Positions 8,283-17,836 of a DNA stretch of 64,000 bases are shown here, piece after piece. Below the pieces are notes generated by a model. The model was not told the origin of the DNA and searched no databases. It was given only the letters and a program-made list of their open reading frames with translations. The first letter of the stretch is position 1. Each line of letters begins with the position of its first letter. This DNA is from DASYAE01 sp036501535 (GTDB lineage Bacteria; Actinomycetota; Actinomycetes; Streptomycetales; Catenulisporaceae): assembly GCA_036501535.1 (NCBI GenBank), contig DASYAE010000048.1, forward strand, positions 1 through 64,000, in the 5' to 3' direction. The position numbers and the translations under genes were made by a program.

Positions 8283-8300
8283 CGCGCCGGCGCCGGGCGG

Positions 8301-9344
8301 TCAGCGGAACCGGTGATCGCTGGGGGCGAGGCGTGGGACGAGGCGTGGACGCCGCGGCCCGTAGGCCAGGGCGAGGCGGGCGGCGCGGTGGCGGTGGGGG
8401 CGGTACGGGGCGAGCAGTTCGAGCATTCGCGCGTCGTCGGCGTTGCGTTCGCCGGTGAAGACGTAGCCGATCATCTTGGACAGGTGATAGTCGCCGACTG
8501 ACAGGGCGTCAGCGCAGCCGTGCGCGCGCTGCATCGTCTCGGCGGCGGTCCATTCGCCGATCCCGGGGACGGTCATCAGCCGTCTGGCCGCCTCCTCATG
8601 GGGCAGGCCGACCGTGCGCTCGAGTGCGGGTGCCAGGCGCACGGCGTTCATCACTGCGGAGGAGCGCTTGCCGTCGACCCCCGCGGCGTGCCATTCCCAT
8701 GAAGGGATGAGGGACCAGGCGCGCGGTGTCGGCGGGACCAATAGGCCGTCAGGCGCAGGGCCGGGCGCCGGGGTTCCGTGCGCGCGCACCAATGTGCGCC
8801 ACGCGCGGAATGCCTCCATGGTGGTGACGCGCTGCTCCAGAATCGCCGGAATGAGTGACTGGAGAACCAGGCCGGTCCGGATGATCCGCAGACCGGGCAG
8901 GCGGCGGTGCGCGTCGCGCAGCAGCGGATGGCCTGCGACCAGTTCGGCGAAGCCGGTCAGGTCGTCCTCTGTGCCGATCATCTCCGGGCCCTGCTTGACC
9001 AGCCAGGTCGCACCGTCGCCCCACGAGTCGATGTGCACCAGCGGCCCGGAGCGGCGCACGCGCACGGTGCCGGGGCCTTCGGGGGTCAGGCAGCCGCGCC
9101 AGATAGCGCCGTCCGCAGCCTGCTGACAGGTCGGGTCGCCGTTGCCGCGGCTCAGGATCCCGAGCGACATGGAAAGCACCACAGGGCTGGCGACCGTCGT
9201 ACTGGCGTCCGGTCCAGCGGGGCCCGCCGGATCCGCAGGACCTACCTGACGTGCCTGGCCTGTCTGATCTACCTGACGGGCCGGTTCTGCGAGGTCCGCC
9301 GGGTCGATGACGGCGATCGACTCGCCCTGCTCCCCCGCGTCCAC
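8301..9344 (-). CDS. DNA-3-methyladenine glycosylase, AlkA/HhH-GPD type
   Basis: A base-excision repair glycosylase that removes alkylated purines, 347 residues if it starts at GTG 9344. The helix-hairpin-helix is LMTVPGIGEWTA at 256-267, and the catalytic aspartate is D285 in SVGDYHLSK. An N-terminal AlkA_N-like domain (LSRGNGDPTC, IWRGCLTPEGPGTVRV) starts at about residue 60. The first 55 residues are Pro/Gly/Gln-rich linker, so the true start may be the ATG at 9170. It begins 12 nt after the stop of the NDP-sugar pyrophosphorylase gene and was probably co-transcribed with it. Confidence 0.85.
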   Translation of the reverse strand: MDAGEQGESIAVIDPADLAEPARQVDQTGQARQVGPADPAGPAGPDASTTVASPVVLSMSLGILSRGNGDPTCQQAADGAIWRGCLTPEGPGTVRVRRSGPLVHIDSWGDGATWLVKQGPEMIGTEDDLTGFAELVAGHPLLRDAHRRLPGLRIIRTGLVLQSLIPAILEQRVTTMEAFRAWRTLVRAHGTPAPGPAPDGLLVPPTPRAWSLIPSWEWHAAGVDGKRSSAVMNAVRLAPALERTVGLPHEEAARRLMTVPGIGEWTAAETMQRAHGCADALSVGDYHLSKMIGYVFTGERNADDARMLELLAPYRPHRHRAARLALAYGPRRPRLVPRLAPSDHRFR

Positions 9345-9355
9345 GACCGGGCCGG

Positions 9356-10459
9356 TCAGGACTCGTCGGCGGAGAAGCGGACCGCGCCGTCGGCGAGCAC
9401 CGCGTCGCACCAGACCCGCGCTCCGGAGCGCAGTTCGTTGCGGGCGCCGACGGTGGCGCCGTCGCCGACCACCACGCCGTCGAGGACGGTGCCCGCGCCG
9501 ATCCGCGCACCGCGTCCGACGATCGAGTCCCGGATCACCGCGTCCTCGCCGATCACCGCGTCCTCGCCGACGACCGTGCCGTGGACGGACGAGCCGGAGG
9601 AGACGACGGCACCGGACGCGACCGTGGTCCCGCCGCCGATCTTGACGTCGGCGGCCAGCCGGGCGCCGTCGAGCACCAGCGCGTCCGCCAGGTCGGGGCG
9701 GCTGGTGGCCGGGACCGCGGGCGAGTCGACCGCGCCGAGCACCAGGTCGGCCGAGCCCTGCGTGAAAGCCTGGGGCGTGCCCAGGTCGCGCCAGTAGGAC
9801 CGCTCCACCACGCCGAGCACCCTGGCGCCCGCGGCGAGCAGGCCGGGGAAGGTCTCGCGCTCGACCGAGACCCGGCGGCCGGCCGGGATGCCGTCGATGA
9901 CGCTGCGCCGGAAGATGTAGCAGCCCGCATTGATCTGGTCGGTGACGATGTCCTCGGCCCGCTGCGGCTTCTCCCGGAACGCCGTCACCCATCCGTCCGC
10001 GTCCGTCGGGACTAGGCCGAACGCACTGAGCCGGTCCCGGGCGACGGTCGTCAGATGGAGCGTCACATCCGCGTCCCGCTCCCGGTGCGCGGCGAACAGG
10101 GCGGCCAGGTCCACGCCGGACAGGATGTCCCCGTTGAAGATCATCACCGGCTCGTCCGCGCCGCTGCGCAGCCGGTCGGCCACGTTGCGGATCGCGCCGC
10201 CGGTGTCGAGCGGCTCGGTCTCGGTGACGTAGTCCAGCTCCAGCCCGAACCGGGCGCCGTCGCCGAAGTACTCCTGGAACACCGCCGGCCGGTAGGCGGT
10301 CGCGAACACGACCCGGTCGATCCCGGCCGCCCGGGCGCGGGCCAGCTGGTGGCTGAGGAACGGCACTCCGGCGACCTGGAGCATCGGCTTCGGGGTGTTG
10401 ACCGTCAGCGGCCGCAGCCGCGTTCCCTTGCCGCCGACCAGGAGGATCGCTTCAGCCAC
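9356..10459 (-). CDS. NDP-sugar pyrophosphorylase (mannose-1-phosphate guanylyltransferase type)
   Basis: A 367-residue cytoplasmic nucleotidyltransferase that makes an activated sugar, most likely GDP-mannose, for glycan synthesis. The N-terminal signature GGKGTRLRPLT (about 9-19) and TPKPMLQVAG are the classic NTP-binding motifs, and FNGDIL carries the metal-binding Asp. The last about 110 residues are a left-handed beta-helix made of hexapeptide repeats (VVGEDAVIGEDAVIRDSIVG). GTG 10459 has an AAGGAG site 9 nt upstream. The exact sugar cannot be assigned from sequence alone. Confidence 0.87.
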   Translation of the reverse strand: MAEAILLVGGKGTRLRPLTVNTPKPMLQVAGVPFLSHQLARARAAGIDRVVFATAYRPAVFQEYFGDGARFGLELDYVTETEPLDTGGAIRNVADRLRSGADEPVMIFNGDILSGVDLAALFAAHRERDADVTLHLTTVARDRLSAFGLVPTDADGWVTAFREKPQRAEDIVTDQINAGCYIFRRSVIDGIPAGRRVSVERETFPGLLAAGARVLGVVERSYWRDLGTPQAFTQGSADLVLGAVDSPAVPATSRPDLADALVLDGARLAADVKIGGGTTVASGAVVSSGSSVHGTVVGEDAVIGEDAVIRDSIVGRGARIGAGTVLDGVVVGDGATVGARNELRSGARVWCDAVLADGAVRFSADES

Positions 10460-10642
10460 GGTGCCGGACTCCTTAGCAGTGCAGTTCACCCGCGATGCGA
10501 GGGACGTGAGGAATGGGAGGGGTCTTGTACGGGCGCTGTGCGCGCTGTGCGGATGCGGACGCCCATCCTGCCAATCCGCCGCAGCTCTCTTCAACCTCTT
10601 CCAGCGGAACGCCATCGCCGGGCGATCGGGCGGCCGGCTCGG

Positions 10643-12352
10643 TCAGCCGTCCGGCGTGGGACGGTAGTAGACGAATACCTCGTTCTGGCTGAAAACGAGC
10701 CGGTATCCGTTGTGGGCGAGCCAGTTCCCGCGCTGTGCGGCCAATTGCATGGAACTGAGCGGATATGACGGATACACCGTCTGGAGCACGACCCAGGGGC
10801 AGCCGCGCGGCACCTCGTCGAGCAGGATCACCTGGTCCCGGCTGCTCAGGTGCGGCGCTATGTCGTTGTCCGCCTCGACGCACACCCCGCTGGGGATCAC
10901 CGAGACGGCGGCCTGCTCGGAGGAGGTCAGCGGCGAGGCCTGCCACCCGCCCGGGCTGAAGACGGAGGCCATCGGGAAGGTGTGGATTATCACCACGGCG
11001 AAAAGGACGGTCGCGCCGGCCCAGGCCGTCGCGGCCCAGCGCAGCGCGCGCGGCCCGGCCCGCCAGCGCAGATTCCCGATCCGCACCCTGACCCGGCCGG
11101 CCAGCCCGAGCACCCGCACCAGGCCGTCCACCGCGGCCATGATCAGGATCGCCGCCAGGAAGGCGTTGTAGTGCTGGTCCGGGCCCCAGTGCTCGGGCTT
11201 GTCCGAGAACGCCCGCTCGGCCAGCAGCGGCACGGCCAGCAGCACGACCGGCGAGGCGATGCTGAGGTAGAGGAACGGCCAGAATAGGAAGAACGCCGTA
11301 TGTACCTTGATGCCCGGCTGCGTCGCCACGTGGAAGGCGTAGGCCGGATCGGTGACGATGGTCTTGAGCGCGCCGGCCATGTCCGGGCCGAGCTGCGCGT
11401 AGTACCAGTAGAAGCCGGGCGTCCCGCCGAAGGCCGGGATCCACACGTCGAGCACCAGCTGGGCGAAGGCCAGGCCGCCGACCGCGAGGCAGAGCCCGGC
11501 GATCCGGTAGCGGCGCCGCGCGGCCCGGCCCAGCCGCTCGCCGTTGACCCGCCGGGTCAGGATCAGCAGCAGTCCGAAGGCGGCCACGATGTAGCCGCAG
11601 TCCTCCTTGACGGTCAGCAGCACGATCGCGCAGATCACCATGTGGCGCAGCCGGCCGGCCTGGTAGCGCTCGATCAGGATCGCGGTGAGCGGGACGAAGA
11701 AGGCGACCTCGTGGAAGCCGGCCACGGTCGCCTCCTGCAGCGGCCAGAACAGGCCGAAGGCGATCGTGGCGAGGTAGGCGCCGACCGCGGCCGACCGCGG
11801 GGTGGCGACCCGCAGCAGCGCCCGGCGGGCGAAGACCCAGACGCTCGGCACCGCGAGGCCGAACAGCGCGGCCTGGGCCAGCAGCAGCACCTGCGGGTCG
11901 TTCCAGATCCAGTAGAGCGGGGCGAGCACGGCCAGGATCGGCGAGAAGTGGTCGCCGAGGATGGAGAAGGTGCCGGTGAAGGCCGGGCTGACCTGGGCCG
12001 CGTCGTGCACGTTCTTGAACATCGAGACCGGCGCGCCGCCGTGCGCGTAGTTGCGGATCGCCTGGTCGAAGATCACCAGGTCGTAGCCGCCGATGTTGAA
12101 GTTCCGGAACTGCTGGAGGCCGAGGGCCGCCTGGAGCGCGGCGACGGCGAAGGCGAGCGCCGCGACCGGGCGCACGTGCGGACGGGTGATGACGGTGGCG
12201 AGGGCGGTGACAGAGCCGTGCGCTTTCGCCAGGAGACGACGTGCGGCGGAATTTGTCGCCTGTCCGGCGGAATCGTCCGGTACGCCGATCGCCGACCCGG
12301 AGGCGCGAGGCGCATCGGGTTGGGCGGTCAAGTCGGCCCCGGGCTGATTCAC
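10643..12352 (-). CDS. DUF2079 polytopic membrane protein
   Basis: A 569-residue integral membrane protein with about 10 hydrophobic segments. The motif FNIGGYDLVIFDQAIRNYAHG followed by ILGDHFSPILAVLAPLYW matches the DUF2079 family of actinobacterial and cyanobacterial membrane proteins, which resemble GT-C glycosyltransferases. The loop DHFSP carries acidic and His residues that could be catalytic. Its function is unproven; a role in lipid-linked sugar transfer fits the glycan genes around it. The hydrophilic 45-residue N-terminus is low-complexity. It is divergent from the TIGR03089 gene. Confidence 0.85.
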   Translation of the reverse strand: MNQPGADLTAQPDAPRASGSAIGVPDDSAGQATNSAARRLLAKAHGSVTALATVITRPHVRPVAALAFAVAALQAALGLQQFRNFNIGGYDLVIFDQAIRNYAHGGAPVSMFKNVHDAAQVSPAFTGTFSILGDHFSPILAVLAPLYWIWNDPQVLLLAQAALFGLAVPSVWVFARRALLRVATPRSAAVGAYLATIAFGLFWPLQEATVAGFHEVAFFVPLTAILIERYQAGRLRHMVICAIVLLTVKEDCGYIVAAFGLLLILTRRVNGERLGRAARRRYRIAGLCLAVGGLAFAQLVLDVWIPAFGGTPGFYWYYAQLGPDMAGALKTIVTDPAYAFHVATQPGIKVHTAFFLFWPFLYLSIASPVVLLAVPLLAERAFSDKPEHWGPDQHYNAFLAAILIMAAVDGLVRVLGLAGRVRVRIGNLRWRAGPRALRWAATAWAGATVLFAVVIIHTFPMASVFSPGGWQASPLTSSEQAAVSVIPSGVCVEADNDIAPHLSSRDQVILLDEVPRGCPWVVLQTVYPSYPLSSMQLAAQRGNWLAHNGYRLVFSQNEVFVYYRPTPDG

Positions 12353-12460
12353 GGAGACAGCCTATGGTGCGCCGCCTGGCCGGGTTGAGGCCGACGGCGT
12401 ATTCAGGCCGAGGCGATGCGGTGCGACCGGGCGCCGGGGCGGCGCCGTAGGCTCGTGGCC

Positions 12461-13264
12461 ATGGACATCTCAGGGCCCTCGACGGCGGCCGGCGCCCCGG
12501 CCGCGTCCGATTTCGCGAGACTGTACCGGGAGCGCTCCAAAACCGCCGGTCCGCGGCCGTTCCTGACCTTCTACGACACCGCGGCGGGCGGGCGGGTCGA
12601 GCTGTCCTACACGACGTTCGGCAACTGGCTCTCGAAGACGGCGAATCTGGTCCAGGACGACCTGGCGGCGCAGCAGGGCGACCGGATCGCGCTGGCCGCC
12701 GCGCCGCACTGGCTGACCGCGGTCTGGGCGGTCGCCCCGCTGCTCGCCGGCGTCGTGGTGGATCCGTGGGGGCCGGCGCGCGGCGCCCTGGCCGTGGCGG
12801 TCGGCGCCACCGACCCGGCGGCGCTGGCCGAGGGGCTGGACTGTCCCGGTGACCGGTTCGCCATCTCGCCGGACCCGATGGGGCATCCGCTAGAGGCAGT
12901 GCCAGGCGGTTATCGCGACTTCACGACGGAAGTGCGGATGCACGGCGATCAGTTCGCGGCGTATGACCCACCGAACGCGGATACGCCGGCGCTCGTCGTC
13001 GATGGACGGACGCTGACGCATCGTGAGCTTATTGACGCCGCGATGCATAAAGCAGCGGCCTTGGCGGGCCCGGCGACGGGCCCCGGCTTGCGGCTGCTCG
13101 TGGACGCGGCAGCCGACCGGTTCTCCGGGCACGACCTGGTGCGCTGGCTTTACGCGCCGCTGGCCGTCGGCGGCGCGGTGGTGCTGGTGCGGGGAGCGGA
13201 CAAGGCGGAGCTGGACCGGATCGCAGGGGTCGAGCACACGACGGCCGGTCTGGGGTTGCAGTAG
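12461..13264 (+). CDS. TIGR03089 family protein (partial AMP-binding-like fold)
   Basis: A 267-residue protein matching the actinobacterial TIGR03089 family, which resembles only the N-terminal part of acyl-CoA synthetases. FLTFYDTAAGGRVELSYTTFGNWLSKTANLVQDDL corresponds to the start of the AMP-binding domain, but the ATP-binding P-loop and the C-terminal domain are absent. It is therefore unlikely to adenylate a substrate alone. The ATG lies close after the divergent DUF2079 gene. Residues 140-190 are less GC-biased than the rest. The role is unknown, and the family is usually found beside LCP genes, as here. Confidence 0.85.
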   Translation: MDISGPSTAAGAPAASDFARLYRERSKTAGPRPFLTFYDTAAGGRVELSYTTFGNWLSKTANLVQDDLAAQQGDRIALAAAPHWLTAVWAVAPLLAGVVVDPWGPARGALAVAVGATDPAALAEGLDCPGDRFAISPDPMGHPLEAVPGGYRDFTTEVRMHGDQFAAYDPPNADTPALVVDGRTLTHRELIDAAMHKAAALAGPATGPGLRLLVDAAADRFSGHDLVRWLYAPLAVGGAVVLVRGADKAELDRIAGVEHTTAGLGLQ

Positions 13265-13546
13265 TCGACGATCCTGTCAGACTGGGTCGATATCCGGTCG
13301 AGATTGATTAATGGTGCACCGCGGTACGCCCGCGAACGGGCCGCCGGCGTTCCCGCGTTGCTCCAGACGGCCGAACCTAAGCACTCGATGACGCGACGCC
13401 GCCGCCTGCAACCGGCGGTGCCCGCCTATCGTCTCCATGATCAGTGAAGACGTGAGTGCGAGAGCGACAAGACTGATACATCGAGCGGCAGCGACCCGGA
13501 CGGTGGCCGGGGCGCGCGGCCGCGACAACGGGAGGGGAGCGGAGCC
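13265..13546. other. Spacer before the LCP gene
   Basis: No gene is supported in these 280 bases. The short open frames lack ribosome sites and look random. The region probably holds the LCP promoter. An AGGGGAGCGGAG ribosome site lies at its right end. Confidence 0.4.
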
Positions 13547-14935
13547 GTGTCGTCGACGGGTGCGCGGGTACGGGCGGTGCTCGCCGTCTCGACCGCGAGC
13601 TGCACAGCACTCGCACTCAGCGCCGCGGCCGTGCTCTTCTACGGATACGAGCACGTCAACCATAAGATCAAGACGTTCAGCTCAGTCGGCATCGCGACCA
13701 GCCGGCCGCCCGCGGCGACCCCCGCCGCGCCCGGCGCGCAGGCCCCTCTCAACATCCTGCTGATCGGGTCGGACAGCCGGTCCGGGGACAACGAGTCGCT
13801 CGGCGGCGGCACCGGCGTCGACGGCGCCCGCTCGGACACCACGATCCTGCTGCACATCTCCGGCGACCGGCAGCACGCGACCGGCGTCTCGATACCGCGC
13901 GACTCGATCGTCGACATCCCGGCCTGCGAGGCGAACGGCCAGTGGTACCAGCCGCAGTACGGCGCCATGTTCAACTCGGCCTTCGCCACCGGCGACCTGC
14001 CCGGCGGCAACCCGATCTGCACCCAGAACACGGTCGAGGCGATGACCGGCATCCGGATCGACCACACGATCGTGATGGACTTCGACGGGTTCGCCCAGAT
14101 GGCCACCGACATCGGCGGGGTGAACGTGTGCGTGCCGCCGGTGGACAACACCCAGTTGGAGCAGGCCTACGGGGTGTCCCTCTCGCCGGGCATGCAGACC
14201 CTCTCCGGCCAGGACGCGCTCGAATACGTGCGCGCCCGCGAGGGCTTCGGCGACAACAGCGACATCGGCCGGATGCTGCGCCAGCAGGCGTTCCTGTCCG
14301 CGCTGCTCAAGAAGCTGGCCGGGACGAACTTTTACGGCGACCCGATCGAGCTCTACGACCTGGCCGAGGACGCGGCGGGCTCGATCACGGTGGACCAGTC
14401 GCTCGACTCGGTCGGCGCGATGGTCCTGCTGGCGCTGCAGTTCAAGGACATCCCCGTCTCCAACATCGAGTTCGTCACCGCGCCGTGGCAGTACGACGGC
14501 GCGCGGGTCGACCTGGTCCAGCCGGACACGGACATCCTGTGGCAGTTGCTGCGCGACGACGACACGCTGGAGGGCCAGAACGTCTCGGGCGCGACGGCGT
14601 CGGCCGGCGCGACGTCGGGCGCCTCTCCCACGGTGTCGGGAGACGACGCCCCGTCAGTTACGCCGAGCGGCGAGCCTTTGGCGCCTCAGGACAGCATCGC
14701 CGCCACCGAGGCCGCGACCTCGCCGAGCGCGACCACGAGCACGAGCACGGAGTCGGCCTCCCCGAACCCGTCGGACCCGTATAACCCGAACGGGGGCGAC
14801 GGCTCCGGCGACTACGGCGAATACGGGGCCTCACCCGGCGCCTCGATGTCGATCTCGTCGATCCCGAGCAGCATCACCCAGAACATAAGGCCGGCCGACT
14901 CCGACGCCTGCTCGGACATCACGTACGGCAGCTGA
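13547..14935 (+). CDS. LytR-CpsA-Psr (LCP) family cell-wall glycopolymer ligase
   Basis: A 462-residue membrane-anchored enzyme that attaches lipid-linked glycopolymers to peptidoglycan outside the cell. One N-terminal membrane helix (residues 9-33) is followed by the LCP domain from about 68 to 290. Its key motifs are LLIGSDSR (71-78), GARSDTTIL (R95, D96) and SIPRDS (R118, D119), which bind the pyrophosphate and metal. R/G motifs such as ALEYVRARE and DIGRMLRQQAFL follow. A 120-residue Ser/Thr/Ala-rich tail is disordered. GTG 13547 is preceded by GGGAGGGGAGCGG. Confidence 0.92.
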   Translation: MSSTGARVRAVLAVSTASCTALALSAAAVLFYGYEHVNHKIKTFSSVGIATSRPPAATPAAPGAQAPLNILLIGSDSRSGDNESLGGGTGVDGARSDTTILLHISGDRQHATGVSIPRDSIVDIPACEANGQWYQPQYGAMFNSAFATGDLPGGNPICTQNTVEAMTGIRIDHTIVMDFDGFAQMATDIGGVNVCVPPVDNTQLEQAYGVSLSPGMQTLSGQDALEYVRAREGFGDNSDIGRMLRQQAFLSALLKKLAGTNFYGDPIELYDLAEDAAGSITVDQSLDSVGAMVLLALQFKDIPVSNIEFVTAPWQYDGARVDLVQPDTDILWQLLRDDDTLEGQNVSGATASAGATSGASPTVSGDDAPSVTPSGEPLAPQDSIAATEAATSPSATTSTSTESASPNPSDPYNPNGGDGSGDYGEYGASPGASMSISSIPSSITQNIRPADSDACSDITYGS

Positions 14936-15095
14936 GCTGAGCCGAGTTGGTACGCCGGTCGGGTGACACGCCGTCAGATCCCCGATCGCCCCTTTGTGAT
15001 GAATTGACGATCCGCACGGCATGAGGACCGCATCGCGCGGTTACTGGGAACGCGCGATGCGAGGGCGGGCGTTCCTCGCAGGAGGGTGCGACTTC

Positions 15096-16016
15096 ATGCC
15101 TAGCAGATTCGGACTGGCCGTCGGCGGCGCGGGCGTCGCGCTGGCCCTGGCCACCGCCGGGTGTACCGGTATCAGCGTGACGTCGGGCAACAGCCCCAGC
15201 AGTTCGGGCGGTCCGGGCAGCGCGAGCGCCTCGGCCGCCGCGAGCGGCTCGGGCGGCACGTCGTCCGGCGCCGCGGCCGCGATCCAGAGCTCTGTGAAGA
15301 CCGCCGGCGACAACAAGTCGGTCAGCGTCAACGGCACGGTCACCTCGCCCAGCGGCACCGGCAAGATCACCGGGCAGGAGAACTTCGCGCCGAGCTTCGC
15401 GATGGCGATGAACTTCACCGAGGGCAGCGTCGATGTCAACGAGGTCTGGAACGACGACACCGTCTACATCGGCACCCCGGAGCTGGCCGGGGAGCTCGGC
15501 GGCAAGCAGTGGCTCTCGCTGAGCCTGGACGAGATGGGCGCCTTCGGCCAGAACTTCGCGGCCGAGATCGACGTGGTCAAGAACACCGATCCGCAGCAGC
15601 TGCTCGAGCCGCTGCTGGCCTCCGGCGACCTGACCAAGGTCGGCACCGAGACCGTGGACGGGGTCTCCACCACGCACTACAGCGGGTCGATCGACCCGGC
15701 CACGGCCTTCGACACGGCGCAGGCCAAGCAGAATCTGACGCCGGCCCAGATCCAGGAGCTCCAGCGGCTCGACTCGGCCGCGGGATCCACGAAGCAGCAG
15801 ATCGACGCGTGGGTCGCCTCGAACGGGCTGCCGGTGCGGATCAAGGCGGTGGACACCGACAAGGACGGCGCCGCCACCACGGTCCAGCTCGACTTCACCG
15901 ACTGGGGCCTGCCGGTGACCGTCACCACGCCGCCGGCGAACCAGGTGCTCAACGTGAACTCGCTGGTCAGCGGCAGCTCCAGCGCGTCGGCCGGCGCCAG
16001 CGCGTCGGCGAGCTGA
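15096..16016 (+). CDS. Secreted lipoprotein, LppX/LprG-like fold
   Basis: A 306-residue lipoprotein. The signal peptide ends at a lipobox-like LATAGC with the lipidated cysteine at C23. A Ser/Gly/Ala spacer follows (to about residue 60), then one globular domain whose pattern (SVKTAGDNKSVSVNG, FTEGSVDVNEVWNDDTVYIG, GKQWLSLSL) resembles the LppX/LprAFG lipid-carrier group. The last 20 residues are Ser/Ala-rich. ATG 15096 has AGGAGGG 9 nt upstream; a longer frame from 15021 is not needed. It follows the LCP gene by 160 nt and is convergent with a glycosyltransferase. Confidence 0.8.
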   Translation: MPSRFGLAVGGAGVALALATAGCTGISVTSGNSPSSSGGPGSASASAAASGSGGTSSGAAAAIQSSVKTAGDNKSVSVNGTVTSPSGTGKITGQENFAPSFAMAMNFTEGSVDVNEVWNDDTVYIGTPELAGELGGKQWLSLSLDEMGAFGQNFAAEIDVVKNTDPQQLLEPLLASGDLTKVGTETVDGVSTTHYSGSIDPATAFDTAQAKQNLTPAQIQELQRLDSAAGSTKQQIDAWVASNGLPVRIKAVDTDKDGAATTVQLDFTDWGLPVTVTTPPANQVLNVNSLVSGSSSASAGASASAS

Positions 16017-16017
16017 C

Positions 16018-16056
16018 GGCTGACCCGGCCCGGACTCCCGGGCCCCGGCCGTCAGC
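16018..16056. terminator. Bidirectional terminator-like hairpin
   Basis: The 35 bases between two convergent genes fold into a GC-rich stem, GCTGAC at 16019-16024 pairing with GTCAGC at 16051-16056, and inner CCGG/CCCGGG blocks. There is no T tract. It is placed to end both the lipoprotein and the glycosyltransferase transcripts. Confidence 0.45.
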
Positions 16057-17197
16057 GCGCCGCGGCGGCCGGCGGCCGGGTCGACTCGAACAGCGCCTTC
16101 GGCGAGCTCAGGAAGCCCCAGCCCCAGCAGAAGTGCATGGTGGCGAGGACCAGCGGCAGCCGGAGGCGCACCGCCATGGGCGTGCCGCGCGACTCGTAGA
16201 ACGCGCCGAGAGTGACCGCGGCCGCGTAACCCAGAGGCGTGATCCAGCCGAGCAGGAGGAGCGAGAGCGCGCCGCCAGCACCGGCGGCGACGCAGCCGAG
16301 GCCGGCCAGTCCGCAGAGCAGGCCGAGCACGACGGCAAGTACAGCGAGCGGCGGGGCGAGATAGCGCGCGCTGACCGTGCCCGCGTGGGCGCGCATGACG
16401 ACCCGGCGCCAGCGGCCGTAGTGCAGGTACTGGGTGGCCAGGGCCCTGAGGTTCGGCCGCGGCCGGTAGGTGACCTGGAGCCGGGGCGAGAAGTAGACCA
16501 GGCCGCCGTCCTGCCGCAGCCGGTGGTTCAGCTCCCAGTCCTGCGCCCTGACGAAGGCCTCGTTGTAGCCGCCGAGCTTCTCCAGCACCGCGCGCGGGAA
16601 CACGCCGAGGTAGACCGTCTCGGCCGGGCCCGCCTCCCCGCCGGTATGGAACTTCGCGTTGCCCACGCCCAGTCTCGAGGTCATCGCGACCGCCACGGCG
16701 CGCTCGAAGTCGGTCTGCCCCTCGGCGTGCATGACGCCGCCCACGTTGCCGGCGCCCGTCTGCGCCAGCAGCTGCACCGCGGTGCGGATGTAACCGGGCG
16801 TCAGCAGGCCGTGGCCGTCGACCCGGACCACGATCTCGTTGCCCGAGGCGGCGATCGCCGCGTTGAGCGCGCTCGGGGTGCGGCCGGATGGGTTGGGGAC
16901 CGTCCGGATCCGCGGGTCCTCGGCCACCAGCTGCGCGGCGACCGCCTCGGTGCGGTCTTTGCCCGGGCCGATGGCCAGCACGACCTCGAGCGGGCCCGGA
17001 TAGTCCTGCTCGAGGATGCGGTGCACGGCGTCGGCGAGGTGGCGCTCCTCGTTGAGCACCGGCATGACGACCGAGACCGACGGCCAGTCGGACCGGTCTG
17101 ATTGAGGGCTCTGGGCGTCCGGTTCTATGCGGCCGGCGGCGCCGGCCCGGTCCTGCGCCGAGTCGGCCGGTCGTCCATCCGTCGGATACGTGTTCAT
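16052..17197 (-). CDS. Glycosyltransferase family 2 with C-terminal membrane helices
   Basis: A 381-residue GT-A fold enzyme. The nucleotide-sugar domain starts SVSVVMPVLNEERHLADAV (about 40-58), followed by NPSGRTPSALNAAI and VRVDGHGLLTPGY, where the Asp of the DxD-like motif lies. A QDWELNHRLRQ motif supplies the acceptor-side catalytic Asp (ED/QD-W). After about residue 275 there are two or three hydrophobic segments, indicating membrane attachment and possible transfer to a lipid carrier. The hydrophilic 38-residue N-terminus is variable. It is like the succinoglycan/ExoA-type GT2 group. The acceptor is unknown. Confidence 0.87.
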   Translation of the reverse strand: MNTYPTDGRPADSAQDRAGAAGRIEPDAQSPQSDRSDWPSVSVVMPVLNEERHLADAVHRILEQDYPGPLEVVLAIGPGKDRTEAVAAQLVAEDPRIRTVPNPSGRTPSALNAAIAASGNEIVVRVDGHGLLTPGYIRTAVQLLAQTGAGNVGGVMHAEGQTDFERAVAVAMTSRLGVGNAKFHTGGEAGPAETVYLGVFPRAVLEKLGGYNEAFVRAQDWELNHRLRQDGGLVYFSPRLQVTYRPRPNLRALATQYLHYGRWRRVVMRAHAGTVSARYLAPPLAVLAVVLGLLCGLAGLGCVAAGAGGALSLLLLGWITPLGYAAAVTLGAFYESRGTPMAVRLRLPLVLATMHFCWGWGFLSSPKALFESTRPPAAAAR

Positions 17198-17243
17198 CGG
17201 AGCGCGACTTTATCTGTTCCCGCCGCCGCAAGTCATTCGGGCT

Positions 17244-17798
17244 TCACTCGGGCTGCCGCGAGGCCAGGATCGCGGCGCGGCGGGCCAGCCGGTGGGTGCG
17301 CCGGATGCCGGCCTCGTGGTTGCGCCGCTCGTCCTCCGCGGACTCCGGCAGCAGCGGCGGCACCGGCCGCGGCCGGCCCTCCGCATCGACCGCGACGAAG
17401 ACCAGGAAGGCGCTGGCCACGTGCAGCGCCTCGGCCCCGGCCTGGTCCCACCGCTCGGCCTCGACCCGCACCCCGATCTCCATCGAGGTCGACCCGGTCC
17501 AGTTGACCTGGGCGTGCGTGTGCACCAGGTCGCCGACGTGCACCGGGTCGAGGAACGCCATCTCGTCGAGCGACGCGGTGACCGCCGGGCCGCTGCTGTG
17601 GCGGGTGGCGACCAGCCCGGCGACGTCGTCGACGAGCTTCATCATCACGCCGCCGTGCACCGTGCCGAGCAGGTTCACGTCCAGCTGGGTCATCACCCGG
17701 CTGAGCGAGATGCGGGTGGCGGAGACCGGCTTGCCGGGCGGGGTCGCCAGCGGAGTCTCGGCCGGCCGGGGGTTCTGCTGCTGCACTGGCATGATCAC
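17244..17798 (-). CDS. Acyl-CoA thioesterase, hotdog fold
   Basis: A 184-residue thioesterase of the cytosolic acyl-CoA hydrolase (YciA/BACH) group. The hotdog signature MTQLDVNLLGTVHGGVMMKLVDDVAGLVA contains the N-x4-HGG pattern and the catalytic Asp, and DEMAFLDPVHVGDLVHTHAQV is the second conserved strand. It has a C-terminal tail with a basic RRNHEAGIRRTHRLARR segment. It hydrolyses acyl-CoA; chain preference is unknown. It lies 46 nt before the GT2 gene on the same strand. ATG at 17798 or 17792. Confidence 0.9.
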   Translation of the reverse strand: MIMPVQQQNPRPAETPLATPPGKPVSATRISLSRVMTQLDVNLLGTVHGGVMMKLVDDVAGLVATRHSSGPAVTASLDEMAFLDPVHVGDLVHTHAQVNWTGSTSMEIGVRVEAERWDQAGAEALHVASAFLVFVAVDAEGRPRPVPPLLPESAEDERRNHEAGIRRTHRLARRAAILASRQPE

Positions 17799-17836
17799 GA
17801 CTTTAGTACTACTCCGCGGCGCTGCATCATGGAGCG

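Noticed and set aside
11300..12388. 362-codon plus-strand frame across DUF2079
   Set aside because: Antisense shadow of a confident membrane protein, rich in Arg/Asp/Glu and lacking any domain.
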